Source: Kovacikia minuta CCNUW1 (GTDB lineage: Bacteria > Cyanobacteriota > Cyanobacteriia > Leptolyngbyales > Leptolyngbyaceae). Taken from it: a stretch of 64,000 nucleotides of DNA. A model generated the notes under the pieces. That model had not been told where the DNA came from. It saw only the letters and a program-made list of their open reading frames with translations, and ran no database searches. The translations under genes were made by a program, and so were the position numbers. The DNA is taken from contig NZ_CP083582.1 in NCBI RefSeq assembly GCF_020091585.1, positions 62,001-126,000 on the forward strand, given 5' to 3'. Of this stretch, positions 52,239-60,489 are shown piece after piece. Numbering within the stretch: the first letter of the stretch is position 1; every line of letters begins with the position of its first letter.

Positions 52239-52269
52239 AAGGAAAGGTTGTAACTGCAATGGAGCTGTA

Positions 52270-53289
52270 ATGGAACTCAAACCAATTGAACAACAAGTAG
52301 TTGCCGTTGTTGGAGCATCCAGCGGAATTGGACGGGAAACTGCCCTCCAATTTGCCAGACGGCAGGCGAAACTCGTCGTTTCGGCTCGAAGTGAAGCAGG
52401 CTTGACTTCGTTAGTAGAAGAAATTTCCCAGTTAGGTGGAGATGCGATCGCGGTTCCTGCGGATGTTGCTGTATTTGAGCAGGTTCAAAAAATTGCAGAC
52501 AAGGCAGTGGATTACTATGGACGCCTGGATACCTGGGTACATGCCGCAGCAACTGCTGTTATTGCCCCGTTTGAACAAGTGACTCCAGATGAATTTAAGC
52601 GCGTGATGGATGTCAACTTAATGGGTCAGGTTTATGGAGCGATGGTGGCATTGCCCCATTTAAGACGCGAAGGACGGGGGGCACTGATTCATATTTCTTC
52701 GGTTGAAGCCCGCCGATCGCTGCCGTTACAAAGCGCTTACTCTGCCTCTAAACACGCGATCGAAGGCTTTCTGGATTCCCTACGGGTAGAGCTACAGCAT
52801 GAGGGAGTTCCGATCAGCGTTACCAATGTGATGCCCGCGACAATCAATACTCCTTTTTACAACAAAGCCCGGACAAAACTGGGCGTGCAACCAACCGGAG
52901 TCCCGCCCTACTATCAACCCGATCTGGTTGCTAGAGCTATCCTGTATGTTGCCGAGCATCCCACCCGCGACATTATCGTTGGCGATGTGGGTCAGTTTCT
53001 CGATCTACTCCAGAAAGTATCTCCGGAGCTAGTTGATACATTTTTAGGGCTAATTGCCTTTGAAGGGCAACACACCCAAAAACCAAAACTTGAGAACGAT
53101 GCCAACAACCTGTTTGAACCCATTGAAGGGTATGACACAGTGACTGGCGATTTTAATGACAAGGCAATTCCAAGTTTCTTTGATTGGTTCGATTTTCATC
53201 CCGCTGCAAAATGGGGAGCCGTCGCCGGATTGGGAGCACTAGCGCTTTTAGCCACCCAGGTCCTGCAAGATACAGAGTCCTTTAAATAA
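52270..53289 (+). CDS. SDR family oxidoreductase with C-terminal membrane segment
   Basis: A 339-aa SDR: VAVVGASSGIGRETALQ cofactor loop, RLDTWVHAAATAV, catalytic Ser/Tyr/Lys in HISSVEARRSLPLQSAYSASKHAIEGF. After residue 300 the tail WGAVAGLGALALLATQVL is a likely membrane helix, so the enzyme may be tethered. I start at ATG 52270 (MELKPIEQQ); the frame upstream to 52204 runs into a repeat and is not used. Followed 16 bp later by an SRPBCC gene, likely same operon. Substrate unknown. Confidence 0.9.
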   Translation: MELKPIEQQVVAVVGASSGIGRETALQFARRQAKLVVSARSEAGLTSLVEEISQLGGDAIAVPADVAVFEQVQKIADKAVDYYGRLDTWVHAAATAVIAPFEQVTPDEFKRVMDVNLMGQVYGAMVALPHLRREGRGALIHISSVEARRSLPLQSAYSASKHAIEGFLDSLRVELQHEGVPISVTNVMPATINTPFYNKARTKLGVQPTGVPPYYQPDLVARAILYVAEHPTRDIIVGDVGQFLDLLQKVSPELVDTFLGLIAFEGQHTQKPKLENDANNLFEPIEGYDTVTGDFNDKAIPSFFDWFDFHPAAKWGAVAGLGALALLATQVLQDTESFK

Positions 53290-53305
53290 TGGAAAGGTAA
53301 TCACT

Positions 53306-54013
53306 ATGGAAGTGCAATCAACCAGCAATCGCGATTTACAAAACAATCAACCCAGTAACCCTGGTGATGTGGAACGCTGGGGGTCTTTGATCACAGGTGG
53401 AGCACTGGTTCTAGCCGGATTGAGTCAGCGTTCCTTAAGGGGTGCTTTACTGGCGGTCGCAGGTGGCAGTTTAGCCTATCACGGTGCGATGGGGCAAAAA
53501 AGTCTGCAAGACAAGGTAACAGAAGCCGCCGGATTGGACAAAGGAATTCGGGTTGAGAAGACAGTCACCATTCAAAATAAGTCCCCCGAAGAGTTATATC
53601 GCTTCTGGCACAACTTCGAAAATTTGCCCGCTTTTATGAAGCATCTTAAATCAGTGACTGTAGTCAACAGCACCCGTTCCCACTGGGTTGCCAATGCACC
53701 GATCGGAAACACAGTCGAATGGGATGCCGACATCATCACGGATCAGGAAAACCAGCTCATCTCCTGGGCATCGGTAGAAGGGGCTGATGTGGACAATTCC
53801 GGCTTTGTTCGATTCAAACCCACTTCGCGGGGTACCGAAGTCAAAGTCGTACTGGAGTACAACCCACCGGGAGGAGGGTTAACTGCGGCGATCGCCAAAG
53901 TATTTGGTGAAGAACCGGAACAGCAAATTGGGGATGATTTACGTCGATTCAAAATGCTGATGGAAGCCGGTGAAATTGCCACCACTGAAGGGCAACCAAG
54001 ATGTAATGGGTAA
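53306..54013 (+). CDS. SRPBCC (START-like) domain protein
   Basis: A 235-aa protein. A small N-terminal membrane part (WGSLITGGALVLAGLSQ, GALLAVAGGSLAYHGAMG) resembles YgaP/DUF2892 segments. Then an SRPBCC/polyketide-cyclase-type pocket: VEKTVTIQNKSPEELYRFW, NLPAFMKHLKSVTVV and GTEVKVVLEYNPPGG. Such domains bind hydrophobic ligands; ligand unknown. Close to the SDR upstream and the zinc alcohol dehydrogenase downstream, as in many stress-related cassettes of soil bacteria and cyanobacteria. Confidence 0.9.
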   Translation: MEVQSTSNRDLQNNQPSNPGDVERWGSLITGGALVLAGLSQRSLRGALLAVAGGSLAYHGAMGQKSLQDKVTEAAGLDKGIRVEKTVTIQNKSPEELYRFWHNFENLPAFMKHLKSVTVVNSTRSHWVANAPIGNTVEWDADIITDQENQLISWASVEGADVDNSGFVRFKPTSRGTEVKVVLEYNPPGGGLTAAIAKVFGEEPEQQIGDDLRRFKMLMEAGEIATTEGQPRCNG

Positions 54014-54127
54014 TGGTCAATGGGTAACGGAAAGAAAAGAGCGAAGCTACCCATAACCAGTAACGGATTACCAATGACTGCTTACCAATAACAAATACCA
54101 AACACCAATTACTAAGGACTATCCATC

Positions 54128-55304
54128 ATGAAGGCAGTTTGCTGGGAAGGAACCAACACCGTAAAAGTTGAAACGGTTCCCGATCCAAAAATCATTAATC
54201 CACGCGATGCTATTGTCAGAATTACAACCACTGCAATTTGCGGTTCTGATTTGCACCTGTACGATGGCTACAACCCCACGATGAAAAAGGGTGACATTCT
54301 GGGTCACGAATTCATGGGGGAGGTGGTTGAGTTGGGCAGTGCAGTCAAAAATGTGCAAATTGGCGATCGCGTTGTTGTTCCGTTTACGATTTCCTGTGGT
54401 TCCTGTTTCTTCTGTCAGCGGGATCTGTGGTCCTTGTGCGACAACTCTAACCCCAACGCCTGGATGGTAGAAAAAATCATGGGACATTCCCCATCGGGTC
54501 TTTTCGGCTATTCCCATATGACGGGAGGCTATGCAGGTGGACAGGCAGAGTATGCCCGTGTTCCTTTTGCGGATGTAGGGCTGTTCAAAATTCCAGATGG
54601 GCTGACCGATGACCAGGTTGTGTTTATGACGGATATTTTTCCCACCGGATATATGGCAGCAGAAAACTGCAACATTCAACCTGGGGATACCGTCGCCATC
54701 TGGGGTTGCGGACCTGTTGGACAATTTGCAATTAGAAGTGCCCTCCTGTTGGGTACCGAACGAGTAATTGCTATCGATCGGGTTCCCGAACGGCTTCAGA
54801 TGGCAAAAGATGGAGGGGCAGAAGTCCTTAACTATGAAGAAATTGAGGTTGGGGGAAGCCCTGAAAGAGATGACAGGGGGACGCGGTCCCGATTCCGTGA
54901 TGGATGCGGTGGGTATGGAAGCCCACGGTCTGGGTCTGGAAGGACTCTACGATAAGGCAAAGCAGGCGGTAAGACTGGAAACCGATCGCCCAAATGTTTT
55001 ACGGCAAGCGATCGTTGCCTGCCGCAAAGGAGGGACGGTATCGGTTCCTGGAGTTTACACAGGTTTTGTAGATAAGATGCCAATGGGCGCTTTCATGAAT
55101 AAGGGCTTAACCATGAAAACGGGACAAACCCATGTTCATAAGTATCTGAAACCACTGCTTGAGCACATTCAGAACGGAAAAATTGATCCCTCCTTTGTGA
55201 TCACCCATCGCTTGCCGCTAGAACAAGCACCCCACGGGTACGAAATCTTCAAACACAAAAAAGACAGCTGCATCAAGGTTGTGCTCAAACCAGGCCAAGC
55301 CTGA
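54128..55304 (+). pseudogene. Zinc-dependent alcohol dehydrogenase (formaldehyde dehydrogenase-like), frameshifted
   Basis: MDR-type dehydrogenase. Catalytic zinc ligands [10 protein letters not shown] and GHEFMGEV, a structural zinc loop [15 protein letters not shown] and the nucleotide fold [18 protein letters not shown]. The frame breaks at about 54851-54855 in GTTGGGGGAAG, one G too many; corrected, it continues [27 protein letters not shown] and ends [16 protein letters not shown], a complete 391-aa enzyme. The long insertion before the C-terminus resembles glutathione-independent formaldehyde dehydrogenases. It sits behind the SRPBCC gene, with its own small gap of 114 bp. Confidence 0.88.
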
Positions 55305-55310
55305 AGGCTA

Positions 55311-55456
55311 GCTATACCCAATTAAATTGAAAATCGGGCAGATGACTGTAGGGGCGGGTTTAGTCCGTACCGATTCATCTAAACCAACAATCTCAACTAA
55401 ACCCGCCCCTACGATGGTTCGCATTTGCCCAGAAGTTCATTTAAATCGGTATTAGA
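55311..55456. repeat. Palindromic repeat R2, diverged full copy
   Basis: Outer arms TATACCCAATTAAATTGAAA and its degenerate complement near 55440-55456; inner arms GTAGGGGCGGGTTTAG and CTAAACCCGCCCCTAC. Follows the dehydrogenase gene. Confidence 0.75.
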
Positions 55457-55484
55457 AAAATTGGGTCTGTAGAAGGTGAAAGAC

Positions 55485-55540
55485 AAAGGCGAAGGGTAGT
55501 AAAATCACCCATTTCGCCTTGGTTCTTTCACCTTTTGTTA
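55485..55540. terminator. Possible terminator hairpin
   Basis: AAGGTGAAAGACAAAGGCGA pairs with CGCCTTGGTTCTTTCACCTT across an 18-bp loop, followed by TTGT. Stable and downstream of the dehydrogenase gene; could also be an STRR-derived structure. Confidence 0.5.
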
Positions 55541-55754
55541 TGACTCTCACCAGCCTAAAAAATTCTAAAGCAGAGGATTTATGCTTCTTTTTCCGTCTGT
55601 GTTTAAGACAACCAGCCTAAATCTTAAGATATATCTCTTGAATAGGAGAAGTTAAAAAATTAGACGAGACTTGCGACGGAGGGGAAACTTTCGAGCCGCC
55701 AATATCATGAAAGTGTAAACAGTGCAAGACCAGTTTTGGTTATCGGGCAGCATC

Positions 55755-56645
55755 ATGATTATTAGTCGGTCTTTTCCACTCAATACTCTCAGGAGTAGTA
55801 TTTGGATTTTAGGGATTCCATCATGCCTATTTGGGTCGATCGACCGAGTAATTGCCATTTTTGCTGACAACTACGTATCGTACCTGGAACTCTCCCATTT
55901 CTTTACAACAGCATTTCTGTTGGTTAGCTGGATAGCCTTAAAGCCAGAAAATGAAGAAGAGTTTAATACGACTAGACGACTTGAAGATGGCAAACTGAAT
56001 TCCAACTTATATCAAAATCAAGCTCACTTCCTAGTAACTAGAAGTAGAATGCTTGAGCTTGAAAAGTATCACATCCTTAGCCAACTGCACGTACTCCCAT
56101 TTCCCTATCTCAGTCAAATCTACCATTTATTGAATCTAAAGCATTTAGAGAGCATTCATAGCCTTAGTTTAGGCAACTTAAAAGTGCTTGATGTGTCTGA
56201 TTTTCAATCTACTCCCCTAGGGGGATCGATTAAATTTAGAACCACATTAAATTCTCCTTTTAATGCTTTAAAGATTTGGAGGCAGCCCGTTGTTGAGGTT
56301 GAATTGATTCTCCATACGCCTTACACCGTAGAATTAAAAATTCCTGTTTATGGTGGCAAAAAGATGATTGTGATGTTCAATGCCTTTCCACTTAGCAAAA
56401 CATCCCATGAATTTTTAATCGACATCTACACCGATCTGCCCTATCCAAGATTTTTACTCCGGGTCATTCTACACCTTGCTTCACTCTTTACCCTATACGA
56501 AGATCTCCCCTACTTGAAGAAACTTTCAGAGAGAAGTCTAGAAAGATTATTAAACCCTGCGAAGGCATCGAGTCAAAAAACAATGTGGTTGTTCAAGCGG
56601 TTTGTGAATCTATATGCCTCCAGATATTGCTTAGAGGAGGCTTGA
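55755..56645 (+). CDS. Hypothetical protein with N-terminal membrane segments
   Basis: Not recognised. About 296 aa from ATG 55755; a GTG at 55722 is possible. Two hydrophobic segments at the N-terminus (IWILGIPSCLFGSIDRVIAIFA, FFTTAFLLVSWIAL) are followed by a soluble part rich in Leu, Tyr and Lys (LYQNQAHFLVTRSRMLELEKYH, NLKHLESIHSLSLGNLKVLDV). No catalytic motif seen. A/T-rich relative to neighbours, perhaps acquired. No operon partner. Confidence 0.6.
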   Translation: MIISRSFPLNTLRSSIWILGIPSCLFGSIDRVIAIFADNYVSYLELSHFFTTAFLLVSWIALKPENEEEFNTTRRLEDGKLNSNLYQNQAHFLVTRSRMLELEKYHILSQLHVLPFPYLSQIYHLLNLKHLESIHSLSLGNLKVLDVSDFQSTPLGGSIKFRTTLNSPFNALKIWRQPVVEVELILHTPYTVELKIPVYGGKKMIVMFNAFPLSKTSHEFLIDIYTDLPYPRFLLRVILHLASLFTLYEDLPYLKKLSERSLERLLNPAKASSQKTMWLFKRFVNLYASRYCLEEA

Positions 56646-57041
56646 GAGAATTCTCTACTCTTGCAGTTAAACACAAGAGTGAAGAATTTGGGTTGAGACA
56701 TGTTGGCAATTGTCTCGACCCACTGCCCATCATAAGGGATATAGCAGTCCTGAATCATTTGTGAAAAAGGAGAGTTGTAAATGTCTTTCCCTCCGGGAAA
56801 GTCCTTTTACAATCCAGATAGGATCGCTATAGCAGTCCTGAATCATTTGTGAAAAAGGAGAGTTGTAAATGTCTTTCCCTCCGGGAAAGTCCTTTTACAA
56901 TCCAGATAGGATCGCTATAGCAGTTGAAACTCCATCATTCTTCGTTGATCTAAAGAAATTAATTTTCTATCAGGTTCACATTTTTCAAACACTTTCAACA
57001 CTAATCGTCCAATGTTCTTTGCCATTTAACTTGAGGTTTGT
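56646..57041. other. Intergenic region with tandem duplication, 396 bp
   Basis: Contains the 88-bp direct duplication at 56741-56916 and, before it, the remainder of the upstream gene's 3' side. The promoter of the next gene should lie at 56925-57040. Confidence 0.6.
56741..56916. repeat. 88-bp perfect tandem duplication with hairpin
   Basis: Two adjacent copies of an 88-bp unit beginning ATAGCAGTCCTGAATCATTT and ending AGATAGGATCGCT; an ATAGCAGT stub of a third follows. Each unit holds a hairpin TTGTAAA...CTTTCCCTCCGGGAAAG...TTTACAA. I saw no difference between the units on reading. Confidence 0.9.
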
Positions 57042-57557
57042 ATGAATTATCTTGTTGCCGTTTTATCTAATCGATCGCAAGCCGAAGCTGCCTACTCTGC
57101 CTTAGAGAAAGAAGGGCTACCGAATAGCCAAATTGACATTCTTGGTAACGGCTACAAAAGTGCCGATGAGTACGGGCTAATTAACCCGCAACAGGCTGCC
57201 CTGAAGGGAGCAAAACGACAGGTTTACTGGTTGATTCCCTTTGGGTTTGCAGCAGGATATGCGTTTAATCTGTTAACAGGAATTGAAATTTCCCCTGCGA
57301 TCGCTCCCATCGGTAACCATCTGATTGGAGGATTACTGGGCGCTGCCGCGGGTGTGTTGGGTGCATACGTTGCTGGAGGCAGCGTTGGATTTACCATCGG
57401 CAGTGGTGATGCCTTACCCTATCGCAATCGCCTCAATGCAGGGAAATACCTGATTATTGTCAAAGGTCCGGATGAGCTTATGCGTCAGGCAACTCGGATA
57501 CTACGCCAGTTCGAGCCAGAAAATATTCAGGGATATGCTGAACCCCTAAGTACATAA
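57042..57557 (+). CDS. Membrane protein, general-stress-protein-17M-like N-terminus
   Basis: A 171-aa protein. N-terminus MNYLVAVLSNRSQAEAAYSALEKEGLP resembles the general stress protein 17M/heat-induced fold. A glycine-rich membrane stretch follows (LIGGLLGAAAGVLGAYVAGGSVGF). C-terminal GKYLIIVKGPDELMRQATRIL is ACT-like in pattern. Seen as conserved in cyanobacteria; function unknown, possible stress role by similarity only. Confidence 0.75.
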   Translation: MNYLVAVLSNRSQAEAAYSALEKEGLPNSQIDILGNGYKSADEYGLINPQQAALKGAKRQVYWLIPFGFAAGYAFNLLTGIEISPAIAPIGNHLIGGLLGAAAGVLGAYVAGGSVGFTIGSGDALPYRNRLNAGKYLIIVKGPDELMRQATRILRQFEPENIQGYAEPLST

Positions 57558-57736
57558 ACAGTAGCTTCTGCCATTTGAAAGAGGAACATCTTTGCCGGAT
57601 TAGCTAATCTAAAGTTTGTGTTTCAAGGAAGTAATTGACGGAAAAACAAGCTGAATTGTTCGACCAAAACACGGCTTCATTGATCCTTCCAATCATGTTA
57701 CACACTGCATTGAGAGTCAAGAAAAGGAGTTTTATC

Positions 57737-58087
57737 ATGACAGGTTTGATCTCTAGGACGATCGCTCATATCAATTCCCTGCTTAAGGAAGTCCAGTTAA
57801 AACGGTTTTTAGCTGCTACATTGGTGGGTTTTCTGTTACTCACAACGAATGTAAAACCTGAAGGCAACAATAAAGCTTTAACTCAGGAAGTCCGCGATTT
57901 AGTTCATCAAAATGATTCCGATCGACCCAAAACCGTTGGAGAATGGAAACAAGAAGCACGTGAAACGAAACATTCTCCTGGGGAACGAGCCCAAAGAATT
58001 GGGAAAGAGTCCGCAGAAGCCGTTAAGGACTTTGGCTCACTCTACCCTGATACTGCAAAAAGAAGTGCTTCTGACCTACGCAATTAA
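57737..58087 (+). CDS. Small secreted or membrane-anchored protein, unknown
   Basis: From ATG 57737, preceded by AGGAG, 116 aa. Hydrophobic N-terminus (LKRFLAATLVGFLLLTTNV), then a hydrophilic, lysine-rich tail (VGEWKQEARETKHSPGERAQRIGKESAEAVKDFGSLYP). The tail looks like a helical stress or PRC-type motif protein. No function assigned. Its 3' end is followed by a strong palindromic terminator. Confidence 0.65.
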   Translation: MTGLISRTIAHINSLLKEVQLKRFLAATLVGFLLLTTNVKPEGNNKALTQEVRDLVHQNDSDRPKTVGEWKQEARETKHSPGERAQRIGKESAEAVKDFGSLYPDTAKRSASDLRN

Positions 58088-58135
58088 TACCCTAGTTCTA
58101 AAGACATACTCACGTTTCACTAGTTTGTGAAATTT

Positions 58136-58167
58136 AGCCCCCCAGATTCTTAAGAATCTGGGGGGCT
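58136..58167. terminator. Perfect 32-bp palindrome, bidirectional terminator
   Basis: AGCCCCCCAGATTCTT and its exact complement meet at 58151/58152; a T-rich stretch follows on the plus side and A-rich sequence on the other. Lies between convergent genes and should terminate both. Confidence 0.88.
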
Positions 58168-58188
58168 GTTTAATTTATTTGTTTTTGT

Positions 58189-58428
58189 TTATTTCAGTGC
58201 CATTCCTCCTAAATAATCAGGACAACCAATAGCCGCTTCAGTCAAAGCCGTTGTTGGATGCACCGGACACTTTAGATAAGAACTATTGTTGAAAAACTTG
58301 CAATTACTACAAGGAATTTTGTGTAATCTATTTGTGGTTTTTACAAAATCCCCAACGATCATCCAGGTATTTGCTAATATTAGCAAAATAATTGCCCATG
58401 CCCCAAATACAAATATCCAATTCATCAC
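58189..58428 (-). CDS. Small membrane protein with Cys-rich tail
   Basis: A 79-aa protein with one N-terminal transmembrane helix (WIFVFGAWAIILLILANTWMIV) and a cytoplasmic or lumenal tail holding four cysteines, CSNCKFFNNSSYLKCPVHP and AAIGCPDY. Resembles a small conserved cyanobacterial protein with unknown metal or redox role. The start is the ATG pair at 58428/58425. Convergent with the preceding gene across the palindrome. Confidence 0.75.
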   Translation of the reverse strand: MMNWIFVFGAWAIILLILANTWMIVGDFVKTTNRLHKIPCSNCKFFNNSSYLKCPVHPTTALTEAAIGCPDYLGGMALK

Positions 58429-58718
58429 TATTTTCTCCTATAGAAATTTCTATGCCCAATCCACTGTCCTTCCAGGTTTTCGATTTTTATAGCTATCGCT
58501 ATAAAGGTTGGGACGTTTTTTTGTGGCTGTTTCTTTCCGTTTATCTGTCCTCAACCACCTGCTATCACTCCCTTCTAAAACTGTAAAGAATAACGCCATG
58601 CTGAAGCGATCGCCGTGAAATCAACCATCTCGATCAATTGTTCAGTTCTGAAGTTCTTGCTCCGCTCAGCATGACTGTTTCCAACCTATTTTTTGACCAC
58701 AGTACTAACATCTACCCG
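58429..58718. other. Intergenic stretch, 290 bp
   Basis: Upstream region of the small Cys-rich membrane protein and downstream of the oxidoreductase. No gene or repeat recognised. Confidence 0.4.
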
Positions 58719-59834
58719 TCACGATTTACCTGCGGGATCAGCCGCGTGGATTAAGTCTGGCTTTCCTTGCACAGGAGGACGCTGGATCGCCTGAGTACCT
58801 GTTGGACGCTGCTGACGCTCAGGAAGATCAAGCTTCACAAAGTTTCCAGTTTCAATGGAGTGATCAAGGGCGCGAATAATTCGTACATCAATTAGCCCTT
58901 CCTTGCCAGATGGCTCTGGATCTTTGTTTTGTAAAATGCAGTCAGAGAAGTAGACAAACTCAGCTGCAATCTGGTCATGGGATGGGAAGGTTTGTTCCTG
59001 AGTTTCACCGTTAATTGTGAGCTTATGTTTCACATCACCCTGGGTGGCATAGGCTGGATCGACCTGCAAATCGCCTTTAGTCCCCACAATTTGATAGGTT
59101 GAAACCTTAGCCGCTCCAAAGCTACAGGTAAAGGTTGCCAATCGATCGCCCGGAAACCGCAGAATCGCGCTGGTCATTTCCGCCACTTCACTAAACCTGG
59201 GTTCGCCGTTATTTGCACTGGTGGCAAAGACTTCGATCGGTTCATCCTGGAATAGATATCGGGCAGCATTGATACAGTAAATCCCAATATCATTGAGCGT
59301 ACCACCTCCCACCGACCTGTTAACCCGAATGTTGTCTGCTTCAACCTGTTGTGTAAACACCGAGTTAAAAATGCGCGGCTCACCAATTTGCCCCGATCGG
59401 ACAATTTCCACTGCTTGCAAATTTGATTCCTCCAGGTGCAACCGATAGGCAATCATTAGTTTCACCTGGTTCTTATGAGCCGCCTTAATCATCGCCTCGC
59501 ATTCATCTTCAGTAACCGCCATCGGTTTTTCACAAAGCACATGCACACCCGCTTCAGCTGCCCGTACAGCAAAGTCACAATGCAGATGGTTGGGTAAGGC
59601 AATGTAAACTGCATCAATTAACCCGCTACTGAGCAAGTCATTGTATTCCTCATAGGAAAAGGTGCGTTGTATGCCCTCGGACTTTTGAGAGATTTCTGCT
59701 AGTTTGACTGGATCATCAGAAACGAGCGCAGCTAACTCGGAGTTTTCAGCATGGGCAAAGGCTGGTAAAGCAGCAGACTGGGCAAACCACCCCAGACCGA
59801 CTACTGCATAGCGAATTTTTTGTTTATCATTCAT
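58719..59834 (-). CDS. Gfo/Idh/MocA family oxidoreductase
   Basis: A 371-aa NAD(P)-dependent sugar or inositol-type dehydrogenase. Rossmann N-terminus IRYAVVGLGWFAQSAALPAF, the family motif VHVLCEKPMAVTEDECEAM, and the C-terminal domain with GGGTLNDIGIYCINAARYLF. Homologues such as glucose-fructose oxidoreductase act on sugars; the substrate is unknown. I start at ATG 59834 (MNDKQKIRYAVV); the longer frame to 60011 overlaps the small gene upstream in another frame. Ends with a Pro/Gln/Arg tail (ERQQRPTGTQAIQRPP). Confidence 0.92.
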   Translation of the reverse strand: MNDKQKIRYAVVGLGWFAQSAALPAFAHAENSELAALVSDDPVKLAEISQKSEGIQRTFSYEEYNDLLSSGLIDAVYIALPNHLHCDFAVRAAEAGVHVLCEKPMAVTEDECEAMIKAAHKNQVKLMIAYRLHLEESNLQAVEIVRSGQIGEPRIFNSVFTQQVEADNIRVNRSVGGGTLNDIGIYCINAARYLFQDEPIEVFATSANNGEPRFSEVAEMTSAILRFPGDRLATFTCSFGAAKVSTYQIVGTKGDLQVDPAYATQGDVKHKLTINGETQEQTFPSHDQIAAEFVYFSDCILQNKDPEPSGKEGLIDVRIIRALDHSIETGNFVKLDLPERQQRPTGTQAIQRPPVQGKPDLIHAADPAGKS

Positions 59835-59845
59835 GCTGTTTTCCC

Positions 59846-60109
59846 TTATGCAACGGATGAGCGGCTGATCGAAGACTTTTGTGCTTGATGAATGGAAACT
59901 AAGGTCCAACCTGCTCGTAGCAACTTTTGACTCGTTGCCCAACCCTTTGAGCCACCTGGAATAGGGTAGTCCGGCATGCATAGAGCAGGATAGGTCGTAT
60001 AGGGTTTCCACGGTTGATTGGGTTCCAGTCGGAGGTGCAGAGTTAATTGTCCATCAGCTCCAAATGTGGAAAGCCAACAAAGTTGTCCAGACATTGGAAA
60101 AATCCTCAT
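59846..60109 (-). CDS. Small conserved-looking protein, 87 aa
   Basis: Reads MRIFPMSGQLCWLSTFGADGQLTLHLR, then QPWKPYTTYPALCMPDYPIPGG and GWTLVSIHQAQ. The ordered aromatic and proline residues suggest a real gene, and it lies in the 5' leader of the Gfo/Idh/MocA gene in the same direction, 11 bp upstream. I do not know a family. Composition is not informative at this length. Confidence 0.55.
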   Translation of the reverse strand: MRIFPMSGQLCWLSTFGADGQLTLHLRLEPNQPWKPYTTYPALCMPDYPIPGGSKGWATSQKLLRAGWTLVSIHQAQKSSISRSSVA

Positions 60110-60489
60110 AAATTACTTGAGCTATTTTGCAAATCAGCCAATAATTTCAATGGATGAATTTCAAAATGCCCATACTATAGTGCTACTGAAGAAAGCTCTG
60201 AACTATCTCTGCCTAAGGTCGAAGCTATCTAAAGGAAAGGAGATCCAAAGATAGACAACAGCGAAATGCAATTAAGTGAGCCAGCGAACACTCAAGACAA
60301 TTGTGTTGAAATGAGAAAGCTGAAACAATAGCCCCCTGGACTTTTGAAGAATCCAGGGGTCTAGAACGCCGTTACAGAAACCGGGTTTCTTCTGTAAGAT
60401 GCTCAAGTTTCGTTGAATATCCTCACCAGAAACCCGGTTTCTTGCAATACTGTACCGATGCTCTAGGGACTACCCATTCATCTGTCTTT
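60110..60489. other. Intergenic region with hairpin and R1 repeat
   Basis: Holds a hairpin CCCCTGGA...TCCAGGGG at 60333-60359 and an R1 repeat at 60363-60475 (inverse of 41344-41455), just outside the ISKra4-like element. The leader of the small gene lies at 60110-60200. Confidence 0.7.
60363..60475. repeat. Palindromic repeat R1, long copy
   Basis: AGAAACCGGGTTTCT and AGAAACCCGGTTTCT cores with outer GCCGTTACAG and CTGTACCGATGCTCTAG; about 90% like the inverse of 41344-41455, so a mobile or recombining unit about 110 bp long. Confidence 0.75.

Larger units (their letters stand above)
51183..52269. other. Repeat-rich intergenic region, about 1.1 kb
   Basis: Holds a half R2 repeat (51530-51597), and the R3 palindromic repeat copy B with the 188-bp element inside it (51887-52238). 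The divergent promoter of DUF2993 and the SDR should lie in the unique parts, 51183-51500 and 52239-52269. The rest has no recognised gene. Confidence 0.8.
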
